From: an uncultured Eubacteriales bacterium
Lineage (GTDB): Bacteria; Bacillota; Clostridia; Lachnospirales; CAG-274
Length of the DNA: 25,116 bases
Assembly: GCA_902495025.1 (NCBI GenBank)
Contig: CABUWB010000002.1
Location: forward strand, 1 to 25,116
Direction of reading: 5' to 3'
The notes below the pieces were generated by a model that was given only the letters and a program-made list of their open reading frames with translations, had not been told where the DNA came from and ran no database searches. The position numbers and the translations under genes are program-made. Within the stretch, counting starts at the first letter, position 1; the number at the start of each line of letters is the position of its first letter. Positions 7,487-16,002 of this stretch are shown here, piece by piece.

Positions 7487-7959
7487 TAACGCTGAAGAAA
7501 TATATGGACAAAACGCTTGAAATAATATGCCTTGTGCTGTTTTCACTTATGGTGCTTGTAGGCACGTATCAGATTGTAACAAGATACGTATTTTCAAGAC
7601 CGAGTACGGTTTCTGAGGAGCTGCTGACCTATGCCTTTACATGGCTTGCACTCTTTGCGGCGGCGCTTGTATTCGGCAAAAGGGAGCACATGCGCATGAG
7701 CTATTTTGCAGATAAGTTTAAGGGCAGGGCAAAACTGACACTATCACTTGTTGCCGAGGTGCTTGTAACCGCCTTTGCCGCACTTGTGCTTATTTACGGC
7801 GGCATATCAATTACAAGGCTGACAGCAACACAGATAACCGCCTCGCTTGGCGTACCCATGAGCTATGTTTATGCGGCTCTGCCCGTAAGCGGCATACTGA
7901 CCGTTATTTACGGCATAATGAATATAATAAATATTTTAAAGGGCGGTGATACAAAATGA
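7483..7959 (+). CDS. dctQ: TRAP transporter small permease (DctQ family)
   Basis: A 158-residue membrane protein with four predicted helices, the normal size and topology for DctQ. Helix 1 is about residues 13-33, followed by QIVTRYVFSRPSTVSEELLTYAFTWLALFAAALVFGKREHMRM, the family signature. It forms the membrane component with DctM. Its start ATGA overlaps the dctP stop and its own stop overlaps the dctM start in the same way, so the three subunits are translationally coupled. Confidence 0.94.
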   Translation: MITLKKYMDKTLEIICLVLFSLMVLVGTYQIVTRYVFSRPSTVSEELLTYAFTWLALFAAALVFGKREHMRMSYFADKFKGRAKLTLSLVAEVLVTAFAALVLIYGGISITRLTATQITASLGVPMSYVYAALPVSGILTVIYGIMNIINILKGGDTK

Positions 7960-9257
7960 GCATAGCGCTTTTATGCGGTCTTATTATCGCAGTTACACTT
8001 GTTATAATGCTTGCGGCAGGCGTGCCTATTGCGGCGGCGATAGGCTTTTCCTCGCTGCTGTCGGTTATACCCATAATGGACTTTAATGCGGCGGTGCTTA
8101 CCTGTGCGCAGAGGACATTCTCGGGCATATCGGTATTTACGCTGCTTGCAATACCATTTTTTATACTGGCAGGCAATATTATGAACAGGGGCGGTATTGC
8201 CGTAAGGCTTATTAACTTTGCAAAGCTGCTCACAGGCAAGGTACCCGGCTCGCTTGCGCAGACCAACTCAATAGCCAATATGCTTTTTGGCGCAATATCC
8301 GGCTCGGGCGTGGCAGCGGCGTCTGCCATGGGCTCAATTATAGGCCCTATTGAGGACGAGGAGGGCTATGACAAAAGCTATTCTGCCGCAGTAAATATTG
8401 CAACCGCACCCACAGGTCTGCTCATACCGCCAAGCAACACGCTTATTACCTATTCGCTTGTAAGCGGCGGCACGTCCGTTGCGGCACTGTTTATGGCTGG
8501 TTATGTTCCAGGCATACTGTGGGGACTTGGCTGTATGCTCACCGCCCTTATTATGGCAAGAAAATTTGGCTACAAGTCGGGTGAAAATACTGACTTTCGC
8601 TCTGCACTTAAAATTTTAATTGACGCACTCCCCTCACTTTTGCTTATAGTTATTGTAATAGGCGGCATAATAAGAGGTGTTTTTACCGCAACAGAAGGCT
8701 CGGTTGTAGCGGTTGTGTACAGCCTTATCCTCTCCTTTATATACAAAACAATCAGAGTAAGGGATTTATATGACATTATACGTGCCAGCGCCGAAACAAC
8801 AGGCATTATCGTCTTTCTTATAGGTGTGTCAAGCGCAATGGCATGGGTTATGGCTTTTACGGGCATACCTGCGGCAATATCACAGGCACTTTTAAGCATA
8901 AGCAGCAACAAATACGTAATTCTTCTTATTATAAATGTAATACTGCTTTTTGTGGGTACTTTTATGGACATCACTCCCGCAATCCTTATTTTTACGCCTA
9001 TTTTTCTGCCTGTATGCGAAAGCTTTGGCATGAGCGCAATACAGTTTGGCATAATGCTTGTGTACAACCTCTGCATAGGCACAATTACACCGCCTGTGGG
9101 CAATATTCTGTTTGTGGGCGTGCGTGTTGCAGGCACTAAGCTTGAGAGGGTTATAAAACCGCTGCTGCCGTATTATGCGGTAATATTTGCGGTGCTTATG
9201 CTTGTAACCTTTGTGCCTGCGGTATCAACATTTTTACCGAATATACTCGGATACTAG
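7956..9257 (+). CDS. dctM: TRAP transporter large permease (DctM family)
   Basis: A 433-residue multi-spanning protein (about 11-13 helices) that carries the sodium-coupled transport step. Family signatures include AAGVPIAAAIGFSS, LAIPFFILAGNIMNRGG, ANMLFGAISGSGVAAASAMGS, ATAPTGLLIPPSN and the late NLCIGTITPPVGNILFVG. The length is typical. It ends with TAG, and the AGGAGG site of uxuA overlaps this stop. That TAG is a genuine terminator here, which matters for reading the in-frame TAG in leuC. Confidence 0.96.
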   Translation: MSIALLCGLIIAVTLVIMLAAGVPIAAAIGFSSLLSVIPIMDFNAAVLTCAQRTFSGISVFTLLAIPFFILAGNIMNRGGIAVRLINFAKLLTGKVPGSLAQTNSIANMLFGAISGSGVAAASAMGSIIGPIEDEEGYDKSYSAAVNIATAPTGLLIPPSNTLITYSLVSGGTSVAALFMAGYVPGILWGLGCMLTALIMARKFGYKSGENTDFRSALKILIDALPSLLLIVIVIGGIIRGVFTATEGSVVAVVYSLILSFIYKTIRVRDLYDIIRASAETTGIIVFLIGVSSAMAWVMAFTGIPAAISQALLSISSNKYVILLIINVILLFVGTFMDITPAILIFTPIFLPVCESFGMSAIQFGIMLVYNLCIGTITPPVGNILFVGVRVAGTKLERVIKPLLPYYAVIFAVLMLVTFVPAVSTFLPNILGY

Positions 9258-9269
9258 GAGGAAACTGAT

Positions 9270-10343
9270 ATGAAAATGACTTTAAGGTGGTACGGCGAGG
9301 GTAATGACAGCGTTACCCTCTCGCAGATAAGACAGATACCCGGCTGCAGTGGCATTATGGGCGTACTTGACAACTATGCCGCAGGCGAGGTATGGGAGGA
9401 AAAGGCTGTTGCCGACTATATCCGCCACGTAAACGAGAGCGGACTTGAGGCAGAGGTTATTGAAAGCGTGAATGTACACGAGGATATAAAAATGGGTCTG
9501 CCGTCAAGAGATGAGTATATACAAAACTACATTAAGACGGTTGAAAATCTGTCAAAATACGGCGTAAAGGTGATTGTATATAACTTTATGCCCGTATTTG
9601 ACTGGCTGCGCACCGACCTTGCCTATCCCGTAGGCGACGGCTCAACGGCGCTTTACTATGACGATGAGCAGCTAAAGGGCATGACGCCGCTTAAAATAGT
9701 TGAAAATACCATAAAGAACAGCAACGGCTTTACCCTGCCCGGCTGGGAGGCAGACAGGCTGTCGGAGCTTGAAAAAACACTTGAAATATACAAGGATATT
9801 GATGATGAAAAGCTGAGGGAGAATTATAAGTATTTTCTGGAGGCGGTTATACCTGCCTGCGAAAGATGCGGCGTAAAAATGGCAGTACACCCCGACGACC
9901 CTGCATGGCCGCTGTTTGGACTGCCAAGAATTGCGCACTCACTGAAGGACTTTGATATTATCGTGAATATGGTGAACAGCCCCTCAAACTCACTGTGTCT
10001 GTGCTCAGGCTCACTCGGCTCTGACAGGGATAATAATATACCCGAAATTATAAGGCATTTCGGCAAAATGGACAGGGTTGCCTGCGTGCACGTAAGAAAT
10101 GTAAAGCATTTGGGGGATAAAAAATTCAGAGAGGCGTCGCACCTTTCCACTGACGGCGACCTTGATATGTACGAAATTATGAGGGCAATTTAAGATACCT
10201 GCCCCGACGTTTATGTGCGCCCCGACCATGGCAGAATGATTTGGGGAGAGCAGGCACGCCCGGGCTATGGTCTGTATGACAGGGCTCTTGGTGCGGCGTA
10301 TATCAATGGCTTGTGGGAGGCAATTGACAAGGGAATGAATTAA
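9270..10343 (+). pseudogene. uxuA: Mannonate dehydratase interrupted by in-frame TAA
   Basis: UxuA dehydrates D-mannonate to 2-dehydro-3-deoxy-D-gluconate in hexuronate breakdown. Translation from the ATG (AGGAGG 8 bases before it) gives RWYGEGNDSVTLSQIRQIPG, VHPDDPAWPLFGLPRI and CVHVRNVK, all typical. At codon 308 (10191-10193) there is a TAA. The same frame then continues for 49 codons with the highly conserved UxuA end, including VRPDHGRMIWGEQARPGYGL and DRALGAAYINGLWEA, to a TAA at 10341-10343. Full length would be 357 residues, normal for the family. The truncated product lacks the conserved Asp319-His320 metal/catalytic region, so it should be inactive. No frameshift is needed; a Tyr codon (TAT/TAC) changed to TAA is a likely origin. 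Confidence 0.88.
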
Positions 10344-10374
10344 AATGCAGGATAATTTGAAGGGTAATTTAATA

Positions 10375-10557
10375 TAAATTAATGTTTAGCTGTGTAAATT
10401 AACACCTCAACATTCAAATCAATAACGTATGGATTTACCGTAGGGGCGGCAACCTGCCGCCCGTCAACCATTGTGATATGTTTAAAATTCGGGCGGATAA
10501 TATCCGCCCCTACAAGTTGGTGTTCAGTATAGTGGTTGTCGTATAAACTCTAATTTA
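10375..10557. mobile_element. TIR-bounded intergenic element, copy 1 (183 bp)
   Basis: Bounded by TAAATTAATGTTTA (10375-10388) and TAAACTCTAATTTA (10544-10557), imperfect inverted repeats of each other (11 of 14). Two other intergenic spots in the window have the same two ends in the same relative order. The interior has no reading frame and holds an inverted pair of GC-rich hairpin units. Each end begins or finishes with TA, which could be a TA target duplication as in IS630/Tc1-derived MITEs; this is inference. Confidence 0.6.
10440..10513. repeat. Outward-facing pair of GTAGGGGCGG hairpin repeats
   Basis: Unit a (10440-10463) starts GTAGGGGCGG and folds as GGGCGGCA/TGCCGCCC; unit b (10490-10513) is its inverse and folds as GGGCGGATA/TATCCGCCC. 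The 74-bp composite has perfect 10-bp ends, GTAGGGGCGG ... CCGCCCCTAC. The stem bases differ between units but stay paired. It sits inside TIR element copy 1. Confidence 0.8.
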
Positions 10558-10582
10558 AAAGAGGCTGTCAATCAACAGCCTC
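10558..10582 (-). terminator. Terminator of the ilv-leu operon
   Basis: A perfect 8-bp stem, GAGGCTGT / ACAGCCTC, with a 6-base loop begins about 10 bases after the ilvB stop. On the - strand it is followed by TTTT and then AAATT, a short U-tract, so strength is moderate. Confidence 0.7.
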
Positions 10583-10592
10583 AAAAAATCAA

Positions 10593-12278
10593 TTAATTCA
10601 TTCCCTCATAATCATCAAGGGTAATCATATCATCACACGCCTTGCCTGCAGGAATCATAGGGAATACCTTTTCGTCCCTGCCGATTTCGCAGTTAATAAC
10701 GCATGGTCTTTTACTTTCAATAGCCTTGAGGATAGCATCGTCAACCTCCTCTGGCTTGGTTACGTTAAATGCAAGGCACTTATAAGCCTCTGCAAGCTTA
10801 ACAAAATCGGTAGCCTTATCAAGGTTAGTGTTGGAGTATCTTGCATCGTAGAATAAATCCTGCCACTGTCTAACCATACCGAGAACGTGGTTATTGATAA
10901 CGACCTCGATAATAGGCACATCATTTGCAACAGCAGTTGCAAGCTCAATATTATTCATATAGAAGCAGCCGTCACCCGCAATATTGAATACCACCTTATC
11001 AGGGCAGCCAACCTTTGCGCCGATAGACGCGCCAAGACCGTAGCCCATAGTGCCAAGACCACCAGAGGTAAGGAAATGACGTGGCTTTTCAGTCTTAATA
11101 AACTGGCATGCCCACATCTGATGCTGTCCAACCTCTGTAACAACAATAGCCTCGCCGTTTGTAAGGGCGCTTATTCTCTCCATTATGTACTGTGGCTTTA
11201 ATGTACCGTCATGGTCATAGCGGTTAGGATATTCTTCCTTATATTTTTCAACCGTTTCGTTCCAGTCGGGGCGCTTTGCAGGAGCAAGTCTTTCGTTAAG
11301 ACGTCTTACAATCTCCCTTACATCACCGATAACGGACTGCGTAGCAATAATGTTTTTATTGATTTCCGCAGGGTCAATATCGATATGCAGAACCTTTGCA
11401 TTAGGCGCAAATTTTGAAAAGTTTGTTGCAACTCTGTCGCTGAAGCGTGCGCCCATGGCAATAAAGAGGTCGCACTCGTTAGCAAGCAGGTTAGAGGTTT
11501 TTGTACCATGCATACCAATCATACCCGTAAACTTAGGGTGGCTTGCAGGCACTGCACCAAGACCCATTGCAGAGCAGGATACAGGTATATCCTGATTTTC
11601 AACAAACTTGATTATCTCATCACTTGCACCAGAGATAATGGCACCGCCGCCAACGTATAAGAACGGATTTTTAGCCGCCTTGATAAGCTCACATGCAGCG
11701 GCAATATCCTCCTCGGTAATGGTTTCAGTACGTGTCTGAATAGGGATAGGCGCCTGTGGCTCGTACTCGCACATAGCTGCGGTAACGTCCTTTGTAATAT
11801 CAATAAGCACAGGGCCCGGACGACCCTTTTTAGCAATGTAAAACGCACGTCTTACTGTATCTGCAAGCTTGGTAACGTCCTTTACAATAAAGTTGTGCTT
11901 TGTAATAGGCATGGTTACGCCTGTAATGTCTACCTCCTGAAAGCTGTCCTTGCCGAGGTAGTTAAGACCTACGTTACCCGTAATTGCAACCATTGGCACG
12001 CTGTCCATATAAGCTGTTGCAATACCTGTAACAAGGTTGCAGGCACCAGGGCCGCTTGTAGCTATACAAACACCAACCTTGCCTGTTGCACGTGCATAGC
12101 CGTCTGCCGCATGTGCAGCACCCTGCTCATGTGAGGTAAGGTAGTGCTTAATTTCATTCTGATGCTTATAGAGTGCATCATAAATGTTAAGTACCGCACC
12201 GCCGGGGTAACCGAATACAGTGTCAACACCCTGCTCTTTAAGGCACTCAACCAGAATTTCTGAACCGTTTATAAGCAT
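10593..12278 (-). CDS. ilvB: Acetolactate synthase, large catalytic subunit
   Basis: A 561-residue ThDP enzyme condensing two pyruvates to 2-acetolactate (valine/leucine) or pyruvate with 2-oxobutyrate to 2-aceto-2-hydroxybutyrate (isoleucine). The catalytic Glu51 is in LTSHEQGAAHAADGYARATG. The ThDP/metal motif starts GDGCFYMNN (435-443) and ends in NNH. The VRQWQDLFYDARYSNT region (469-484, Trp472) is the herbicide-site segment. The ribosome site GGAGGAAA lies 5 bases or more before ATG. It is the last gene of the operon and is separated from ilvD by a 227-bp TIR-bounded element; another copy lies after its terminator. Its regulatory partner ilvN is at the other end of the operon, an unusual split since ilvB and ilvN are usually adjacent. 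Confidence 0.96.
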   Translation of the reverse strand: MLINGSEILVECLKEQGVDTVFGYPGGAVLNIYDALYKHQNEIKHYLTSHEQGAAHAADGYARATGKVGVCIATSGPGACNLVTGIATAYMDSVPMVAITGNVGLNYLGKDSFQEVDITGVTMPITKHNFIVKDVTKLADTVRRAFYIAKKGRPGPVLIDITKDVTAAMCEYEPQAPIPIQTRTETITEEDIAAACELIKAAKNPFLYVGGGAIISGASDEIIKFVENQDIPVSCSAMGLGAVPASHPKFTGMIGMHGTKTSNLLANECDLFIAMGARFSDRVATNFSKFAPNAKVLHIDIDPAEINKNIIATQSVIGDVREIVRRLNERLAPAKRPDWNETVEKYKEEYPNRYDHDGTLKPQYIMERISALTNGEAIVVTEVGQHQMWACQFIKTEKPRHFLTSGGLGTMGYGLGASIGAKVGCPDKVVFNIAGDGCFYMNNIELATAVANDVPIIEVVINNHVLGMVRQWQDLFYDARYSNTNLDKATDFVKLAEAYKCLAFNVTKPEEVDDAILKAIESKRPCVINCEIGRDEKVFPMIPAGKACDDMITLDDYEGMN

Positions 12279-12296
12279 TGTATTTCCTCCTTCAAT

Positions 12297-12523
12297 TAAA
12301 TTAATGTTTAGGTGATATGCTGGATTAATGGGCGGATATGGAATCCGCCCCTACATATCAATTACAACGTTAATTGATTTTTTTGCTAACTAATATTATA
12401 CACAAGGTGTTCAAACGCACTAACATCTAATTTGTATACATTGAAACAATGCCATTCTGAGTTACGTAGGGGCGGATTCTATATCCGCCCGCCTACTTTG
12501 CATATAATATAAACTCAAATTTA
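12297..12523. mobile_element. TIR-bounded intergenic element, copy 2 (227 bp)
   Basis: Ends are TAAATTAATGTTTA (12297-12310) and TAAACTCAAATTTA (12510-12523), identical or one base different from copy 1. It fills almost the whole ilvD-ilvB gap, from 11 bases after the ilvD stop to just before the ilvB ribosome site. Inside are two GTAGGGGCGG hairpin units, a + strand terminator-like hairpin (ATCAATTA/TAATTGAT then seven T, 12357-12384) and, on the - strand, a TATAAT (12395-12400) that could be a promoter for ilvB, though its -35 (TTAGTG at 17 bp) is weak. Confidence 0.6.
12330..12491. repeat. Inward-facing pair of GTAGGGGCGG hairpin repeats
   Basis: Units at 12330-12354 (inverse, ending CCGCCCCTAC) and 12466-12491 (starting GTAGGGGCGG) fold as GGGCGGAT/ATCCGCCC with 5-base loops. 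Their GTAG ends face each other across 111 bp, the opposite arrangement to the pair at 10440-10513. They lie inside TIR element copy 2. Confidence 0.8.
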
Positions 12524-12534
12524 CCAAAAATCAC

Positions 12535-14193
12535 TTAATTCAAAACCGCACCCTTATCAGCAGAGCTTACAAGCTTAGCGTATCTTGCAAGGTAGCCAGT
12601 CTTAATCTTAGGCTCGGGGATAACCCATGTCTTTCTTCTTTCAGCAAGCTCCTCGTCGCTTACCCTTACATTAATTGTGCAGCCATTAATATCAATATCA
12701 ATAATGTCGCCCTCTCTTACAAGACCGATATTGCCGCCTGCAGCAGCCTCAGGTGAAACATGACCGATACTTGCACCTCTTGACGCACCGCTGAAACGAC
12801 CGTCGGTAATAAGTGCAACCTCCTTATCAAGCTTCATGCCTGCAAGTGCGGAAGTAGGAGAAAGCATCTCTCTCATACCTGGGCCGCCCTTAGGGCCTTC
12901 GTATGTAATAACAACAACATCACCCGACTTAATCTCGCCGCCGAAAATAGCCTTGATAGCACCCTCCTCGGAGGTAAATACCCTTGCAGGGCCGCTGTGC
13001 TTGAGCATTTCGGGAGCAACTGCGCTCCTCTTAACAACGCAGCCGTCAGGAGCAATATTACCCTTTAATACAGCAATACCGCCTGTTGTTGAATATGGAT
13101 TGTCAACAGTCCTTACAATCTTACCGTCTGCACCCTCGAAAGGAGCAATATTTTCACCTACGGTTTTAAGTGTAACTGTAGGGTTGTCAAGCTCCAGTAA
13201 GCCGAGCTTGCTTATTTCCTTCATAACAGCAGGAATACCGCCCACCATGTTAAGCTCCTCAATGTAGTTAGAGCCTGCAGGTGCAAGGTGGCAAAGGTTA
13301 GGTGTCTTTGAGCTTATCTCATTAGCCCAGTCAAGGCTGATTTCAACACCTGCCTCATGTGCAATTGCAGGTAAGTGGAGCATTGAGTTTGTGGAGCAGC
13401 CAAGAGCCATATCCATAGTAAGGGCATTCTTAAATGCCTTTTCATTCATAATATCACGAGGCTTAACGTCATTTTCAACAAGCTTCATAATCTGCATACC
13501 TGCGTGCTTTGCAAGTGCAATTCTGTCAGCAAGTACGGCTGGGATTGTGCCGTTGCCGGGCAGTGCCATACCGATAACCTCGCTAAGGCAGTTCATGGAG
13601 TTAGCTGTGTACATACCCGAGCATGAGCCGCAGCTTGGACATGACTTATTCTCAAACTCCTTTAACTTTGCATCATCAATAAGACCGGCCTCATAAGCGC
13701 CTACAGCCTCAAAGGTTTTGGAAAGCGAAAGCTTTTCACAGCCCATTGTACCTGCAAGCATAGGGCCGCCGCTGCATACGATAGCAGGGATATTAAGCCT
13801 TGCTGCCGCCATAAGCATACCAGGAACAATCTTGTCACAGTTAGGTATAAGCACAAGACCGTCAAAAGCGTGAGCAGTTGCCTGACACTCAACGGAGTCC
13901 GCAATAAGCTCTCTTGTAGGCAGTGAGTAGTGCATGCCTATATGACCCATTGCAATACCGTCGCATACGCCGATTGCAGGCACCTCGATAGGTGTACCGC
14001 CTGCCGCAAGGATACCCGCCTTAACAGCCTTTGCAATGTTGTCAAGGTGAATATGACCGGGGATAATTTCGTTCTGTGCATTTACAACACCGATAAGTGG
14101 TCTTGATAATTCTTCATCTGTATAGCCCATTGCCTTGAATAAGGAACGGTGAGGAGTTTTATCTGGACCTTTTTTTACTCTGTCACTAATCAT
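12535..14193 (-). CDS. ilvD: Dihydroxy-acid dehydratase
   Basis: A 552-residue Fe-S dehydratase producing 2-oxo acids for valine/leucine and isoleucine. The cluster cysteines are in GVCDGIAMGH (Cys77), LIPNCDKIVPGM (Cys119) and SCPSCGSCSGMYTANSMN (185-191). The C-terminal ITDGRFSGASRGASIGHVSPEAA block is the family signature. Ribosome site GGAGGAAT is close to ATG. A 173-bp gap separates it from leuB; this holds a loose stem (GCCTGT/ACAGGC, 17-base loop) and a lone TATAAT on the - strand, so an internal promoter is possible but not convincing. Confidence 0.97.
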   Translation of the reverse strand: MISDRVKKGPDKTPHRSLFKAMGYTDEELSRPLIGVVNAQNEIIPGHIHLDNIAKAVKAGILAAGGTPIEVPAIGVCDGIAMGHIGMHYSLPTRELIADSVECQATAHAFDGLVLIPNCDKIVPGMLMAAARLNIPAIVCSGGPMLAGTMGCEKLSLSKTFEAVGAYEAGLIDDAKLKEFENKSCPSCGSCSGMYTANSMNCLSEVIGMALPGNGTIPAVLADRIALAKHAGMQIMKLVENDVKPRDIMNEKAFKNALTMDMALGCSTNSMLHLPAIAHEAGVEISLDWANEISSKTPNLCHLAPAGSNYIEELNMVGGIPAVMKEISKLGLLELDNPTVTLKTVGENIAPFEGADGKIVRTVDNPYSTTGGIAVLKGNIAPDGCVVKRSAVAPEMLKHSGPARVFTSEEGAIKAIFGGEIKSGDVVVITYEGPKGGPGMREMLSPTSALAGMKLDKEVALITDGRFSGASRGASIGHVSPEAAAGGNIGLVREGDIIDIDINGCTINVRVSDEELAERRKTWVIPEPKIKTGYLARYAKLVSSADKGAVLN

Positions 14194-14366
14194 TTTTATT
14201 CCTCCAGTTTTATTATTTATGTGTCAATCATCTGGGATTTGTTTTCGTTAATAAATTATACTGAATATCGTTATTAGGGAAACTCCACTGCTTTTTAAGC
14301 CTAATAGACTTTTAGCCTGTCATAAAAAACACTTACAACAGGCATAAAAGTATATAAAATCTTTAA

Positions 14367-15437
14367 TTAAAGTCTTTCAATAATGAGCTTGCCCATTTCC
14401 TTACAGCCAACCTTCTTCATGCCCTCGGACATAATATCGCCTGTTCTGTAACCGTCGTTAAGTACCTTAGTAACAGCGTCCTCAATGCACTTAGCCTCGT
14501 CTAAAAGACCAAAGCTGTATTTAAGCATCATAGCGCCTGAAAGGATAGTAGCGATAGGGTTAGCAATATCCTGACCTGCAATATCAGGTGCAGAGCCATG
14601 TACAGGCTCATACATACCAAGGCTGCCCTCGCCAAGGCTTGCAGATGGAAGCATACCGATAGAGCCTGTCATCTGGCTTGCCTCATCGGAGAGAATATCA
14701 CCGAAGATATTGCCTGTTACGATAACGTCAAAGGTTGTAGGACGCATAATAAGCTGCATTGATGCGTTATCTACATAAAGGTGGTCAAGTGTAACCTCAG
14801 GATAGTCCTTAGCAACGTCAAGCACAACGCTTCTCCAAAGTCTTGAGGACTCAAGCACGTTCTGCTTATCTACGTTAGTTACGTGCTTATTACGCTTCAT
14901 GGCAATATCAAAAGCAGTCCTTGTAATTCTCTCAACCTCTTTTACGGAGTACTGCTCAACATCGTAAGCTGCCTCGCCCATATCTGTCTGCTTTCTGCCC
15001 TTTTCGCCAAAGTACATACCGCCTGTAAGCTCACGTACAACCATAATGTCAACGCCGTCCTTAACAAGCTCAGGCTTAAGAGGACAAGCGTCCTTTAAAG
15101 CGTCATGGAGTGTAGCAGGACGTAAGTTAGCGTAAAGACCAAGTGCACCTCTAAGACCGAGTAATGCTCTCTCTGGGCGCTTGTCACCTGGGAGTGTATC
15201 CCACTGCCAGCCGCCTACCGCACCAAGCAGTACGGAGTCGCTTGCCTTACAAACGTCAATAGTGTGCTGTGGGAGTGGCTCGCCAAACTCGTCAATAGCA
15301 CAGCCGCCGCCCTTTACCTCTGTATAGTTAAATGTGTGTCCAAACTTTTTACCAACCTCGTTAAGCACAAGAATATTCTGCGCCATAACCTCTGGGCCGA
15401 TACCGTCACCTGCAACAACAGCAAGATTAAAATTCAT
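14367..15437 (-). CDS. leuB: 3-isopropylmalate dehydrogenase (also methylmalate dehydrogenase role)
   Basis: A 356-residue decarboxylating NAD-dependent beta-hydroxyacid dehydrogenase. The family marks are AVVAGDGIGPEV, the substrate-binding RGALGLYANLRPA, VRELTGGMYFGEKGR, TNVDKQNVLESSRLWR, and FGDILSDEASQMTGSIGMLPSASLG with the metal aspartates, then YEPVHGSAPDIAGQ. In this operon, headed by citramalate synthase, it would also oxidise erythro-3-methylmalate to 2-oxobutyrate for isoleucine (known dual role of LeuB in the citramalate pathway; inference here). It starts 34 bases after leuD ends. Confidence 0.97.
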   Translation of the reverse strand: MNFNLAVVAGDGIGPEVMAQNILVLNEVGKKFGHTFNYTEVKGGGCAIDEFGEPLPQHTIDVCKASDSVLLGAVGGWQWDTLPGDKRPERALLGLRGALGLYANLRPATLHDALKDACPLKPELVKDGVDIMVVRELTGGMYFGEKGRKQTDMGEAAYDVEQYSVKEVERITRTAFDIAMKRNKHVTNVDKQNVLESSRLWRSVVLDVAKDYPEVTLDHLYVDNASMQLIMRPTTFDVIVTGNIFGDILSDEASQMTGSIGMLPSASLGEGSLGMYEPVHGSAPDIAGQDIANPIATILSGAMMLKYSFGLLDEAKCIEDAVTKVLNDGYRTGDIMSEGMKKVGCKEMGKLIIERL

Positions 15438-15471
15438 TTTAAAAAACCTCTTTTCGGATATATTATAATAA

Positions 15472-15978
15472 TTACTTCAAACCAAGCTTAACCTTTGTCT
15501 GCTCAACAAGACCGCCAACCTTAAACATTTCCTGCATAAACTCAGGGAATGGCTCTGCCTGATAGGTCTTATTCTTTGTGATGTTTGTGATAACGCCTGT
15601 TGAAAAATCAACAGAAACCTCGTTACCCATTTCAATATCATCAGCAGCCTCCTCACATTCAAGGATAGGTAAGCCGATATTGATTGCGTTTCTGTAGAAA
15701 ATTCTTGCAAAGGTCTTTGCAATTACACAGCTTACGCCGCTTGCCTTAATAGCGATAGGTGCATGCTCTCTTGATGAGCCGCAGCCAAAGTTCTTTTCAG
15801 CAACAATAATGTCGCCCTCTTTTACATTGTCAGCAAACTTAATTGTTGAATGAATAGCATCCTCCATACAATGAGCAGCAAGCTCCTTTGGGTCGGATGA
15901 ATTAAGGTATCTTGCAGGGATAATAACATCTGTATCAATATTATCGCCGTATTTGAAAACTGTTCCTTTTGCGTCCAT
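15472..15978 (-). CDS. leuD: 3-isopropylmalate dehydratase small subunit
   Basis: A 168-residue swivel-domain subunit of the LeuCD isomerase, of the short type common in Clostridia and Archaea. It begins GTVFKYGDNIDTDVIIPARYLN and has the signature EKNFGCGSSREHAPIAIKASG. It needs the Fe-S subunit LeuC for activity, and leuC directly upstream carries a premature stop. AAGGAGAA precedes the ATG, and the gap from the end of the leuC frame is 24 bases. Confidence 0.96.
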   Translation of the reverse strand: MDAKGTVFKYGDNIDTDVIIPARYLNSSDPKELAAHCMEDAIHSTIKFADNVKEGDIIVAEKNFGCGSSREHAPIAIKASGVSCVIAKTFARIFYRNAINIGLPILECEEAADDIEMGNEVSVDFSTGVITNITKNKTYQAEPFPEFMQEMFKVGGLVEQTKVKLGLK

Positions 15979-16002
15979 AATTTTTCTCCTTTTGTTACGA
16001 TA

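Noticed and set aside
14194..14366. Internal terminator plus promoter between leuB and ilvD.
   Set aside because: The GCCTGT/ACAGGC stem has a 17-base loop and poor U-tract, and the TATAAT has no usable -35; not strong enough to list as features.
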